Origin: Streptomyces pyxinae
GTDB taxonomy: Bacteria; Actinomycetota; Actinomycetes; Streptomycetales; Streptomycetaceae
Direction: 5' to 3'
DNA: 64,000 bases
Assembly (NCBI RefSeq): GCF_024756275.1
Contig: NZ_JANUGQ010000016.1
Coordinates: 62,001-126,000, forward strand
The notes beneath the pieces are model-generated. The model had not been told where the DNA came from. It saw only the letters and a program-made list of their open reading frames with translations, and did no database searches. Position 1 is the stretch's first letter; each line of letters starts with the position of its first letter. The position numbers and the translations under genes were made by a program. Below, piece by piece: positions 17,324 to 25,007 of the stretch.

Positions 17324-17686
17324 TCACCCCGGCAGCGGGTGCCCACCGGGTCGCACCGGTCGCTCGCGCCCCCAGGCGGCCAGCGGCTGGAGTGCCTCGT
17401 TGAGGCGCAGGCCGTCCTCGGTCAGCGAGTACTCGACGCGGGGCGGCACCTCGTCGTAGGAGACACGGCGCACGACACCGTCCGCTTCCAACTCCCGCAG
17501 ATGAGAGGCCAGTACCTTCTCGGTGACTCCCGGAAGCAGCCGGCGCAGCTCACCGAAGCGACGGCGGGGGCGCTCGTGGAGCGCCCAGAGGATCAGCACC
17601 TTCCACTTGCCGCCGATCACCTCCATCGCGGAGTCGATCCCGCAGACATGTCCGCCCGGTGTGCCCGGCCGATTCAGCGTCGTCAT
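17324..17686 (-). CDS. HxlR-family winged-helix regulator
   Basis: 120 residues. HxlR domain with CGIDSAMEVIGGKWKVLILWAL, FGELRRLLPGVTEKVLASHLRELEADGVV and PPRVEYSLTEDGLRL; C15 matches the conserved sensor Cys of the family. Divergent from the NAD(P)-dependent reductase gene, with a 16-bp palindrome between them. Convergent with the preceding HxlR gene; the two share family and layout but differ enough to have separate targets. Confidence 0.87.
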   Translation of the reverse strand: MTTLNRPGTPGGHVCGIDSAMEVIGGKWKVLILWALHERPRRRFGELRRLLPGVTEKVLASHLRELEADGVVRRVSYDEVPPRVEYSLTEDGLRLNEALQPLAAWGRERPVRPGGHPLPG

Positions 17687-17734
17687 GCCCCACCCCTCCG
17701 ACCTGCTCGCTCACCCCGGGGTAACCACCCACCC

Positions 17735-17750
17735 TCAAGTGCGTACTTGA
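17735..17750. promoter_or_regulatory. 16-bp palindrome, candidate HxlR operator
   Basis: TCAAGT-GCGT-ACTTGA: perfect 6-bp arms with a 4-bp centre, 49 bp upstream of the HxlR start and 33 bp upstream of the reductase start, matching the AGTnnnnACT-like sites of this family. Confidence 0.65.
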
Positions 17751-17782
17751 TCAACTCCGGGCCTGTGACCAGCCTAATCGGC

Positions 17783-18664
17783 ATGACACCAAACACCGTT
17801 GAGAAGACGCCCGTCACGCTGCTGGGCCTCGGCGCGATGGGCACCGCGCTGGCCCGCGCCTGGCTGGCCGCCGGCCATCCGCTCACCGTCTGGAACCGCA
17901 CCCCGGCCCGCACCACGCCACTCGCCGCCAAGGGGGCGAGGGTCGCGGACACCGCCGCCGAGGCGGTCGCGGCGAACACCCTCGTCGTCCTCTGCCTGCT
18001 GGACGACTCCTCGGTCGACGAGGTGCTGGCCGGCACCGACCTGGCCGGCCGGGACCTGGTCAACCTGACCACCAGCACCCCCGCCCAGGCCCGCGCCCGC
18101 GCCGAGTGGGCCCGCGAGCGCGGCGCCCGCTACCTGGACGGCGGGATCATGGCCGTCCCGCCGATGATCGGCGTCCCGGAGGCCGGCGGCTACGTCTTCC
18201 ACAGCGGCTCGCGGGAGCTGTTCGAGCGCCACCGGGAGACCCTGGGCGTCCCGGCCGGCACCACCTATGTCGGCGAGGACCCGGGCTTCGCGGCCCTGCA
18301 CGACGTGGCCCTGCTCAGCGCCATGTACGGGATGTTCGCCGGCGCCGCGCACGCCTTCGCCCTGATCCGCGAGGAGGACATCGACCCCACGGCACTCGCC
18401 CCGTTGCTCGCCGACTGGCTCGTCGCGATGGCCCCGGCGGTTCACCGGACCGCCGACCAGTTGCGGAGCGGCGACTACACCAAGGGCGTCGTCTCCAACC
18501 TCGCCATGCAGGTGGCCGGTACCCCGACCCTCCTGAGCACCGCCGAACACCAGGGCGTCAGCCCCGAACTGCTCACCCCCTACTTCGAGCTGATGCGCCG
18601 CCGCCTGGCCCAGGGCAGCGGCGAGGAGGACCTGACGGGCGTGATCGACCTCCTGGCACACTGA
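17783..18664 (+). CDS. NAD(P)-dependent beta-hydroxyacid dehydrogenase/imine-reductase-like oxidoreductase
   Basis: 293 residues from ATG 17783. The N-terminal Rossmann fold VTLLGLGAMGTALARAWLAAGHPLTVWNRT is the 6-phosphogluconate-dehydrogenase-like NADPH site. The segment TSTPAQARARAEWA..GARYLDGGIMAVPPMIG is the substrate region; the C-terminal all-helical dimerisation domain covers about 165-293. The equivalent of the catalytic Lys is not evident, as in imine reductases and 'NAD(P)-binding' homologues. Under probable control of the divergent HxlR regulator. Confidence 0.82.
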   Translation: MTPNTVEKTPVTLLGLGAMGTALARAWLAAGHPLTVWNRTPARTTPLAAKGARVADTAAEAVAANTLVVLCLLDDSSVDEVLAGTDLAGRDLVNLTTSTPAQARARAEWARERGARYLDGGIMAVPPMIGVPEAGGYVFHSGSRELFERHRETLGVPAGTTYVGEDPGFAALHDVALLSAMYGMFAGAAHAFALIREEDIDPTALAPLLADWLVAMAPAVHRTADQLRSGDYTKGVVSNLAMQVAGTPTLLSTAEHQGVSPELLTPYFELMRRRLAQGSGEEDLTGVIDLLAH

Positions 18665-18753
18665 CCGGCCACCCGAGCCACCGGCCGACAGGTGTCGTCC
18701 CCGCCAGTCAGCGAGGGCCCCGCCGCTGTCCTCGCGGCCCCCTGCCGGAGCAG

Positions 18754-19025
18754 GGACCACCCCGTGCGTACGGGGACCACCAGGCGTCGAAGAGATCGGT
18801 GGCGTAGTAGCCCGGACCACCCCCGTGCGTACGGGGACCACCGGCGGGCCATGCCGCGCGCCTGCCCCCAGGACGGACCACCCCCGTGCGTACGGGGACC
18901 ACCAACACATGCCAGGGTTCACGACGAATGTCGAAGGACCACCCCCGTGCGTACGGGGACCACCCGGAGTGATCCGGGGAGATCGGACAGTACTACCGGA
19001 CCACCCCCGTGCGTACGGGGACCAC
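18754..19025 (-). CRISPR. Type I-E-like CRISPR array, 5 repeats / 4 spacers, no cas genes
   Basis: Direct repeats at 18754-18780, 18814-18841, 18875-18902, 18936-18963 and 18998-19025; four are identical 28-mers, the first lacks one C (27 nt). Each contains CCCCGT-GCGT-ACGGGG, a 6-bp hairpin. Spacers are 33, 33, 33 and 34 nt. Read on the minus strand the repeat begins GTGGTCCCCG and ends GGTGGTCC, the form seen in actinobacterial type I-E arrays. The degenerate copy at the left end is then leader-distal and the less GC-rich flank at 19026-19100 would be the leader. No cas gene is present anywhere in the window. Confidence 0.93.
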
Positions 19026-19329
19026 ACTTGTTGAGCTGCGGCGATGGTAGCAAGCAGCCTTGTTTTCCTTCACCTGCTGTTGGGCGTCAATCGCTTCCTA
19101 TCCGGCGGAACCGGAGCCTGGTTGAACAGCCGGTCAGCCACCCTCGCCGGCGCCGGTGCCTCGGGCCACGGTCCGACGTCCGCCACTGAAGGCTGAGGGG
19201 GCTCGGCCCCCAATACGGCTACGGGAACCTGGGCGTCAATCGCTTCCATGGCGGTGGGCCGGGTGCACTTCACCCCGGTGTTCCCCGAGGGCGGGCAGGA
19301 CGTGAAACTGCGGGCCCGTGCCGAGGAGA
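19026..19329. other. CRISPR flank with an 18-bp direct repeat and gene debris
   Basis: TGGGCGTCAATCGCTTCC occurs at 19081-19098 and 19230-19247, flanking 131 bp. Low-confidence short frames cross it: minus 19070-19249 (59 codons, one copy of the repeat at each end) and a plus-strand 32-codon frame from 19248 to the TAG at 19346 that looks like a gene tail. The segment is less GC-rich than its surroundings. Probably the CRISPR leader plus remnants of an earlier insertion. Confidence 0.4.
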
Positions 19330-19869
19330 TCACCGCCGGGCCGTAGCTGTTCGTACCGCGGCCAGTCCGTGCTCCCAGGGGAAGTTCTCGGAGTCTCCCT
19401 GCTTAGGGGCATGTGGTTCGTCTCGTCCGAAGACCACACGGACGCCCTGACGGTTCAGGGTGTCCACCGCCCGGGGCACGGCGGGTTGGGCGCCGAGTGC
19501 GGTCGACCAGAACGGCATCGCAGCGACGGGCACGCCCAGGTGCACGGCCTCCGCCGGGATTCCGAGCGCCACCGTGCCGCTGATCCCTGCGGCCCACCTG
19601 CACGCACTGGTCGTGGTCAACGGGGCAACGAGCATCGCGTCCGCCTTCGGCAGGCCGCCGGATTCCCCAGGGAGGGTGTACTGGTGCCGCACCGGGTGTC
19701 CGGTCAGCTCTTCCAGCATAGTGAGACGGTCCCTCCACCAGGTCGCTGCCGTGAGAGTGAGAATGAGGCAGGTGTCCCAACCGTCTGCCTGGGCGGCGCG
19801 CACGCCGGTGTCGATGTACTGGGTGGGCCCGGCGGCGGTCGCGATCAGGTAGAGCACGGGGGCGGTCAT
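19330..19869 (-). CDS. Flavoprotein of the HFCD fold
   Basis: 179 residues, single Flavoprotein domain: VLYLIATAAGPTQYIDTGV, then PKADAMLVAPLTTTSACRWAAGISGTVALGIPAEA and a conserved PF(W/L)xTALGAQPAVPRAVDTL region, closing with FPWEHGLAAV. Clear paralogue of the flavoprotein at 8226-8753 (ADALLVAPATLNTVNRWALG; YPWGMALDVA). Its start overlaps the stop of the upstream regulator fragment by 4 bp (ATGA), so they formed one operon, the classic Streptomyces XRE-regulator/flavoprotein pair. Confidence 0.8.
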   Translation of the reverse strand: MTAPVLYLIATAAGPTQYIDTGVRAAQADGWDTCLILTLTAATWWRDRLTMLEELTGHPVRHQYTLPGESGGLPKADAMLVAPLTTTSACRWAAGISGTVALGIPAEAVHLGVPVAAMPFWSTALGAQPAVPRAVDTLNRQGVRVVFGRDEPHAPKQGDSENFPWEHGLAAVRTATARR

Positions 19870-20225
19870 ACGGGAAGTCCACAGCGCCGAGCGAGACCAG
19901 TCAACTGCTGCCCAGGAGAGGGCACAAGTTCCATCAGGTCAGCTACCAATCCGACAACTGATGGCCCCCGCACTTCCTCGGGAGCGAGCTCTTCAGCGGT
20001 GAGAATGTCTCGGACAGCATCGTCCCGTCGTCGTGTCAGTGCCTTCGCGCGTGCCGTGGTGACCAGGTACCGGGCCTGACGTTCCCGGCTGAGTGCGGCG
20101 ATGGCGCCTGGGGTGATGCTTTCGGCACTCTCAAGGGCCGACCAGGCGTCGTCCAACCTCAGGAGCACGTCCACTTCGTCTTCGTGCAAGGCGACGTTGG
20201 TGCCACCGAAGGAGGTGAGCTCTGC
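19866..20225 (-). pseudogene. XRE-type regulator remnant, C-terminal part only
   Basis: The recognisable reading begins around ELTSFGGTNVALHEDEVDVL (first codon near 20219) and runs to ARRCGLPV. It is the C-terminal helical/TPR-like domain of Streptomyces HTH regulators; the N-terminal helix-turn-helix and about two thirds of the protein are missing. A TTG at 20189 gives a 107-residue frame that could still be translated. Upstream of about 20226 the similarity stops abruptly in unrelated sequence, indicating a deletion or recombination junction. Confidence 0.6.
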
Positions 20226-20596
20226 GTCTTCACGGGTCGGTCCAGAAGAGGACGATGGGCGGCTGCACGGACACGGGGCTGTACCCGTACGGCGGCCGGT
20301 GCGGGCCGAAACCGAGATCGCCCTGGGGACTCTCGACCTCGATACGGCCCGGGACCTGGCCGCCGCTCTCCGGTCGGGGGCCTGTGGGGCCCGGCGTGAT
20401 CGAGACCACCCACATCCTTGAGGAGGATCTGCGGGCGCTCACTGGACCGGAGCACCCGGGCGGTCCGGTCCGAGTGACCCGGGGCGGTCCGGGTAGCGAG
20501 TCCGTCATGTGCTGGGTGCAGGTCCTGGCCGGTGGCCCGCCCGGCGAGGGGAATCTGGCCGCGGGTTGTTGTGTCCCGGCCGGCCCGGGGAACGAA
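20226..20596. other. Non-coding or decayed region between the regulator remnant and the tRNA terminator
   Basis: No confident gene. A plus-strand frame ending at 20421 contains ETEIALGTLDLDTARDLAAAL, and an adjacent frame continues ETTHILEEDLRALTG to 20641; together they look like one frameshifted small gene, but this is weak. Confidence 0.3.
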
Positions 20597-20634
20597 GAAG
20601 CCCCTGATCCGCGTCTCCGCGGATCAGGGGCTTC
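20597..20634 (-). terminator. tRNA-His terminator
   Basis: Perfect 17-bp inverted repeat (20597-20613 and 20618-20634; arm core CCCCTGATCCGCG) with a 4-nt loop reading GAGA on the minus strand. Starts 10 bp after the 3' end of tRNA-His. Confidence 0.85.
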
Positions 20635-20644
20635 TCCCTGAGAG

Positions 20645-20718
20645 GGTGAGTAACGGGACTCGAACCCGCGACATCCTGGACCACAACCAGGTGCTCTACC
20701 AGCTGAGCTATACCCACC
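20645..20718 (-). tRNA. tRNA-His (anticodon GTG)
   Basis: The minus strand folds into a full cloverleaf: acceptor GTGGGTA/TACTCAC, D-arm AGCTCAGCTGGTAGAGC, anticodon stem CTGGT/CCAG with loop TTGTGGT (anticodon GTG), T-arm GCGGGTTCGAGTCCCGT. The extra G-1 opposite discriminator C73, diagnostic for tRNA-His, is present (20718 and 20645). CCA is not encoded. No second copy of its 3' end was found in the window, so no attachment-site duplication is visible. Confidence 0.95.
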
Positions 20719-20907
20719 ACGACCGGTCTCTTTCCGACCGGCCGAGAAAAAGTGTACAGGGTCCGGGAGGGTGCTCGCGCCCACCTTTCGCGCCGCCGCT
20801 CCGGGGCGCTGTCCGGCCGGTGCCGGAGGACGGGCCCGGCCGCCGCCCGGGCCGCCGGGGGGACGGCGGGCGGGGCGGGGCGGCGGGGGTACGGGCGGGG
20901 CGCCGGG

Positions 20908-21528
20908 TCAGGCGGTGGGGGGCTGCGGGGGAGCGGGGAGGACATGGCGGGCGGCGATGGCCCTGGCCGCGTCCGAGTCCGGGCCCGGCTGCGGCACGAA
21001 GACCGCCTCCCGGTAGTAGCGCAGCTCCGCGATGGACTCGCGGATGTCGGCCAGCGCCCGGTGGTTGCCGCTCTTCTCCGGGCTGTTGAAGTACGCCTTC
21101 GGGTACCAGCGGCGGGCCAGTTCCTTCACCGAGGAGACGTCCACGATCCGGTAGTGCAGGAACTCCTCGACGCGCGGCATGTCCCGCAGCAGGAAGCCCC
21201 GGTCGGTGCCGACCGAGTTTCCGCAGAGCGGCGCCTTGCCCGGCTCCTTCACATGCTCACGCACATAGGCCAGGACCCGCTCCTCGGCGTCGGCCAGCGT
21301 GGTGCCGGCGGCCAGCTCGTCCAGCAGGCCGGAGGCGGTGTGCATCTGCCGCACCACGTCCGGCATGGTCTCCAGCGCGGCGTCCGGCGGACGGATCACG
21401 ATGTCCACGCCCTCGCCCAGCACGTTCAGTTCCGAGTCGGTGACCAGCGCGGCCACCTCGATCAGTGCGTCTTCCGTCAGCGAGAGCCCGGTCATCTCGC
21501 AGTCGATCCACACCATACGGTCGTTCAT
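20908..21528 (-). CDS. orn: Oligoribonuclease
   Basis: 206 residues from ATG 21528 (MNDRMVWIDCEMTGL). DEDDh 3'-5' exonuclease: D9 and E11 in the WIDCEMTGL motif, an internal DVSSVKEL motif, and the HRALADIRESI motif containing the catalytic His and Asp. It degrades 2-5-nt RNAs and pGpG, finishing c-di-GMP turnover. In Streptomyces ornA lies immediately downstream of adpA and is linked to growth and development, exactly as here (91 bp from the adpA stop). Confidence 0.95.
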   Translation of the reverse strand: MNDRMVWIDCEMTGLSLTEDALIEVAALVTDSELNVLGEGVDIVIRPPDAALETMPDVVRQMHTASGLLDELAAGTTLADAEERVLAYVREHVKEPGKAPLCGNSVGTDRGFLLRDMPRVEEFLHYRIVDVSSVKELARRWYPKAYFNSPEKSGNHRALADIRESIAELRYYREAVFVPQPGPDSDAARAIAARHVLPAPPQPPTA

Positions 21529-21618
21529 GCGTCCTACCTTAGAGGGCACGTACGAGGAGGGGGCCGCCACACGGCGGCCCCCTCCTCGTACTGATTCCTT
21601 GCTTCCGACGGCTCCCGC

Positions 21619-22800
21619 CTAGTGCACGGTCCGCTGGCCGGGCAGCGCGGGGCGGCCCGGACCGAAGGCGTCCGCGTGCGGCCGGCCCGGGTCGCCGGGT
21701 CCCGCCGCGATGCCGGCCGGGGCCGGGCGGCGGACGGCGGGCGACAGCTGGGACGGCACCATCGCCTCCGGCGGCGGAGCGTCACTGCCCGGGCGCCGGG
21801 CCCGGTACGCCGCCCGGTACGCGGCGGGCGAGGAACCGAGCTGGCGGCGGAAGTGCCCGCGCAGCGCGACCGGCGAGCGGAAACCGCACCGCCCGGCCAC
21901 CTCGTCCACCGAGTAGTCGGAGGTCTCCAGCAGCCGCTGGGCCTGGAGCACCCGCTGGGTGATCAGCCACTGGAGCGGAGCGCTGCCGGTGAGCGACCTG
22001 AACCGCCGGTCGAAGGTCCGGCGACTCATGTAGGCCCGCGCGGCGAGCGTCTCCACGTCGAACTGCTCGTGGAGGTGCTCCAGTGCCCAGGCGACCACCT
22101 CGGCGAGCGGGTCGGCGCCGATCTCCTCGGGCAGCGACCGGTCCAGGTAGCGTTCCTGGCCGCCGCTGCGCCGGGGCGGTACGACCAGCCGTCGGGCGAG
22201 TGCCCCGGCGGCCTCGGCACCGTGGTCCGTCCGCACGATGTGCAGACAGAGGTCGATCCCGGCCGCCGTCCCCGCGGAGGTCAGCACGTCGCCGTCGTCC
22301 ACGAAGAGCTCCCTCGGGTCCACATGGACCGACGGATAGCGCTTGGCGAGCGTCGGGGCGTACATCCAGTGCGTGGTGGCCGGGCGCCCGTCCAGTAAAC
22401 CGGCGGCGGCGAGTACGAACGCCCCGGTGCACAGTCCGACGATCCGGGCGCCCTCCTCGTGCGCCCGGCGCAGCGCGTCGAGCGCTTCGGCGGGTGGTGG
22501 TGAGGTGATCGACCGCCAGGCCGGCACCACGACCGTCCCGGCTCTGCTGATCGCCTCCAGACCGTAGGGGGCGGTGAGTTCCAGCCCCCCGGTGGTACGG
22601 AGAGGTCCGTCCTCCCCCGCACAGACCAGCAGCCTGTAGCGGGGCACTCCGGCGTCCTGGCGGTCAATCCCGAACACGGAGAGTGGGATGGAGCTCTCGA
22701 AGATGGGGCCGCCGCTGAACAGCAGCACTGCGACGACCTCGCGACGTCGGCGTCCGGACAGTTTCCGTCCGGCCTCCGGTGCGGCGGAGTCCTGGCTCAT
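21619..22800 (-). CDS. adpA: AdpA, AraC-family master regulator of development and secondary metabolism
   Basis: 393 residues. N-terminal DJ-1/PfpI-like domain about 22-190 (VAVLLFSGGPIFESSIPLSV; GLCTGAFVLAAAGLLDG) and C-terminal AraC double-HTH about 220-325 (FDVETLAARAYMSRRTFDRRF; YSVDEVAGRCGFRSPVALRGHFR), then a disordered Pro-rich tail. Leu135 is encoded by TTA (22396-22398), the rare codon whose reading by the bldA tRNA couples AdpA to development. AdpA binds degenerate TGGCSNGWWY sites across the genome. Gene order adpA-ornA is the conserved one. Confidence 0.97.
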   Translation of the reverse strand: MSQDSAAPEAGRKLSGRRRREVVAVLLFSGGPIFESSIPLSVFGIDRQDAGVPRYRLLVCAGEDGPLRTTGGLELTAPYGLEAISRAGTVVVPAWRSITSPPPAEALDALRRAHEEGARIVGLCTGAFVLAAAGLLDGRPATTHWMYAPTLAKRYPSVHVDPRELFVDDGDVLTSAGTAAGIDLCLHIVRTDHGAEAAGALARRLVVPPRRSGGQERYLDRSLPEEIGADPLAEVVAWALEHLHEQFDVETLAARAYMSRRTFDRRFRSLTGSAPLQWLITQRVLQAQRLLETSDYSVDEVAGRCGFRSPVALRGHFRRQLGSSPAAYRAAYRARRPGSDAPPPEAMVPSQLSPAVRRPAPAGIAAGPGDPGRPHADAFGPGRPALPGQRTVH

Positions 22801-24084
22801 GACGCTAAGCCCCCCTCGGTTTTCGCGTCTCCTAGGTCCTGTCGCTCCTGCACGTTTCCCCTCGGTTTTGCACGAGTCCCCAGTCTTCGACAGTCATGAT
22901 CGAATCTACTGCGTCCCGTGGTGCCGGCGTGACATGTCTCGCGACCGGCACTAAGTCGACAAGGCAACTTGGCGCGAAGCATTCGATCACGAAGGGTTTC
23001 ACCCCGGAGCCGCTCAGGGAAGGGCGCATCTCGCGCATGGCCCATCCGCGTAGGGTGCGCGTGCCGCCTTTGGTCCTTTCTTCCCTGGTGGCAAGGGGGT
23101 TGACAGGCCATTTCGGTGCGGAAGCACCCCTCAGGTGAAGTTGGCTGAAAACCAGTGGGTGCGGATGTGCGAACTCATCCCCCGGAGGAGGTATGGGCCG
23201 CTCCCGAGCAGCCCCCGGCCCACCTCCGGCGGGGCCGCCGGACACGCCCCGAGCAGCACCGTAGTGGCCCGGGGTGACGACCCGGGCGGACCAGGGCGGT
23301 GCCCCGGTGGCGCCCGGGCGGGCCGGGGCGGTCCCCGGGCGGCGCCCCCGGGGCGGCCCGGGCCGCCCCGGCCGGAGGACCTGCCCGGCTCCGGCCGGGC
23401 CGGGTGGCCCCTGCGGCTGTCCCGCCCGCCTCCGGGCCGACCCGGACGGTCCGGAGGGTCCGGGAGCACACCGGGGCCGGCCCGGGGGTGCCGGGGCACG
23501 GGCCGGTGCCGCCCGGGGGCGCGTTCCGGGGCCCGTCGCCCCTCGAAGGCGCCCCGGCGCCCTCCGGGGGCCCCGGGATGCCTCCGAGCGCCCCTGGCGT
23601 CCGCCCCGGCATCCGCCTCCGGCGCACCTTCCGGCAGCTGCCCTCAGGCCCTGAAGCCGTCCCTCCGGATGTCCCGCCCCCGGGCCCCCGGACCTCCCCC
23701 GGCTCCCCCGGACGGTTGCTCCGGGCGGCTCCCCGCGGGCGGGGGCCGCCGGGCGCGGTCCCCTCCTGCGGCGGCGCCGGTGACTCCGTGCGACGGGTGG
23801 ACGGACTCAGGCGCCACGGGAGTACGCGAATTGGCGAGTCGACGCCTGTAAGGGCCACCCGGCATTGCCTTCCGGGTCGGGCTCGTGCATGCTCCCTGGG
23901 ACGCCGGGTGAGCACCGTGACAGGGCGGTGGACACTGGGCAGCGGGGGAGTGGCGCCGTACCCTTGCGGGTATGGGGTTGGGAAGGTGATTCCCGGACAC
24001 AGCTCCGCCGTCAACCGTTGTCGCCCTGTCCTTTCTCATCAGGTTTCATCAGGTTTCATCAGGACCTTCTTCGCCGAGACATCG
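22801..24084. other. Long adpA upstream region, no convincing gene
   Basis: The first ~390 bp (22801-23190) is clearly less GC-rich and contains long T/C-rich stretches, as expected of the adpA promoter and leader. 23200-23800 is extremely GC-rich with homopolymeric C/G runs; frames are open on both strands there but encode only Pro/Gly/Arg-rich sequence. TTTCATCAGG is repeated three times in tandem at 24036-24063 just before the stress-protein start. Confidence 0.5.
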
Positions 24085-24606
24085 ATGGCCGGTCACGAAT
24101 ACTCTGAGCCCGCGAACCGCCGGAAGGTCGCCGATTCGGCGGTCGACCCCTTGGCGGCGAACGAGACGCGCCACGCCTGCGACCCCGCCTTCCAGCACGG
24201 CGTCGTCGTCGGCTTCGACGGATCGACCTCCAGCGAGCGTGCCCTCGCCTACGCCATCGGCATGGCCCGCCGCTCCGGCTCCGGTCTGATCATCGTGCAT
24301 GTGGCCAACCGGCTGCCCACCACCGTCTGGGCCGGCTGCGAGCCGCCCGTCTTCGTGGACGTGCCCGATCACCGCACCGAGGTGCTCGGCCTGGAACTGG
24401 CCTGCGCCGACTATCTGGCCGAGGTCCCCTGGATCCTGGTCGAGCGCGGCGGCGACATCTGCCACGAGCTGGAGGAGGTCGGCCGGGAGTACTCGGCGGA
24501 CGCCATCGTGGTCGGTTCCTCGCACGGACTGGTCGGCCGGGTCTTCGGCTCGGTCGCCGGCCGTCTGGCCCGCCGCGCCCAGCGGCCGGTCGTCGTCATC
24601 CCGTAG
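24085..24606 (+). CDS. Universal stress protein (UspA family)
   Basis: 173 residues from ATG 24085. Single Usp domain (about 38-173): VVVGFDGSTSSERALAYAIGMARRSGSGLIIVHV and the ATP-binding tail DAIVVGSSHGLVGRVFGSVAGRLARRAQRPVVVIP with the G-x2-G-x9-G-S/T pattern, so nucleotide binding is likely. The N-terminal ~35 residues are a charged extension. Cytoplasmic; role in stress or dormancy is only inferred from the family. It is divergent from adpA and convergent with glmS. Confidence 0.87.
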   Translation: MAGHEYSEPANRRKVADSAVDPLAANETRHACDPAFQHGVVVGFDGSTSSERALAYAIGMARRSGSGLIIVHVANRLPTTVWAGCEPPVFVDVPDHRTEVLGLELACADYLAEVPWILVERGGDICHELEEVGREYSADAIVVGSSHGLVGRVFGSVAGRLARRAQRPVVVIP

Positions 24607-25007
24607 GGCCCCGCGTTCCGTGAGTCCCCGCGCGTTCCGGTAAGTCCCCGCGTTCCGTAAGTCCCCCCGCGTCCGTACGGCGCCGGTGTTCCGCAGGCTC
24701 CTGCGTTCCCGCGACGCCCCGGCCCTCCCGTACGACCTCCGCGTTCCGTGAAGCCCCGGCCCTCCCGACGGCCTCCGCCCTCCGCGAGGCCCCGGCCGTC
24801 CCGTACAGCCTCCGCGTTCCCGCGATGCCCCGGCCGTCCCGTAGGGCCCCCGCCCTCCGCGGGGCCCCGGCGTTCCCCCGTACGGCCCCACCCTCCCCAC
24901 GGCGCCGGCCCCCGGCGCGGGCGGGATGCGCGCGCCGGGGGCCGGGGGGCCGGGGTCCGGGAATCCGGGAGACCCGGGGTGATGCGTACGGGAGGTACGG
25001 GGAGTGC
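24607..25007. repeat. Decayed GC-rich minisatellite between usp and glmS
   Basis: 24609-24900 consists of imperfect tandem units built on CGTTCCGTRAGTCCCCG and CCCCGGCCSTCCCGTA, period about 15-30 bp. No gene. GCGCGCCGGGGGCCGGGGGGCC lies at 24929-24950. Confidence 0.5.

Noticed and set aside
18825..19034. Short plus-strand frame through the CRISPR array with repeated HPRAYGDH-like units
   Set aside because: The peptide periodicity comes from the CRISPR repeats.
20645..20718. tRNA-His as an integration site for the neighbouring patch
   Set aside because: No integrase gene and no second copy of the tRNA 3' end was found in the window.
23175..24014. Open frames on both strands upstream of adpA
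   Set aside because: Only Pro/Gly/Arg-rich sequence, no RBS or domain; treated as non-coding.
24826..24950. glmS ribozyme or riboswitch
   Set aside because: The GC-rich repeats lie downstream of glmS (minus strand), and no ribozyme-like core was seen upstream of 26825.
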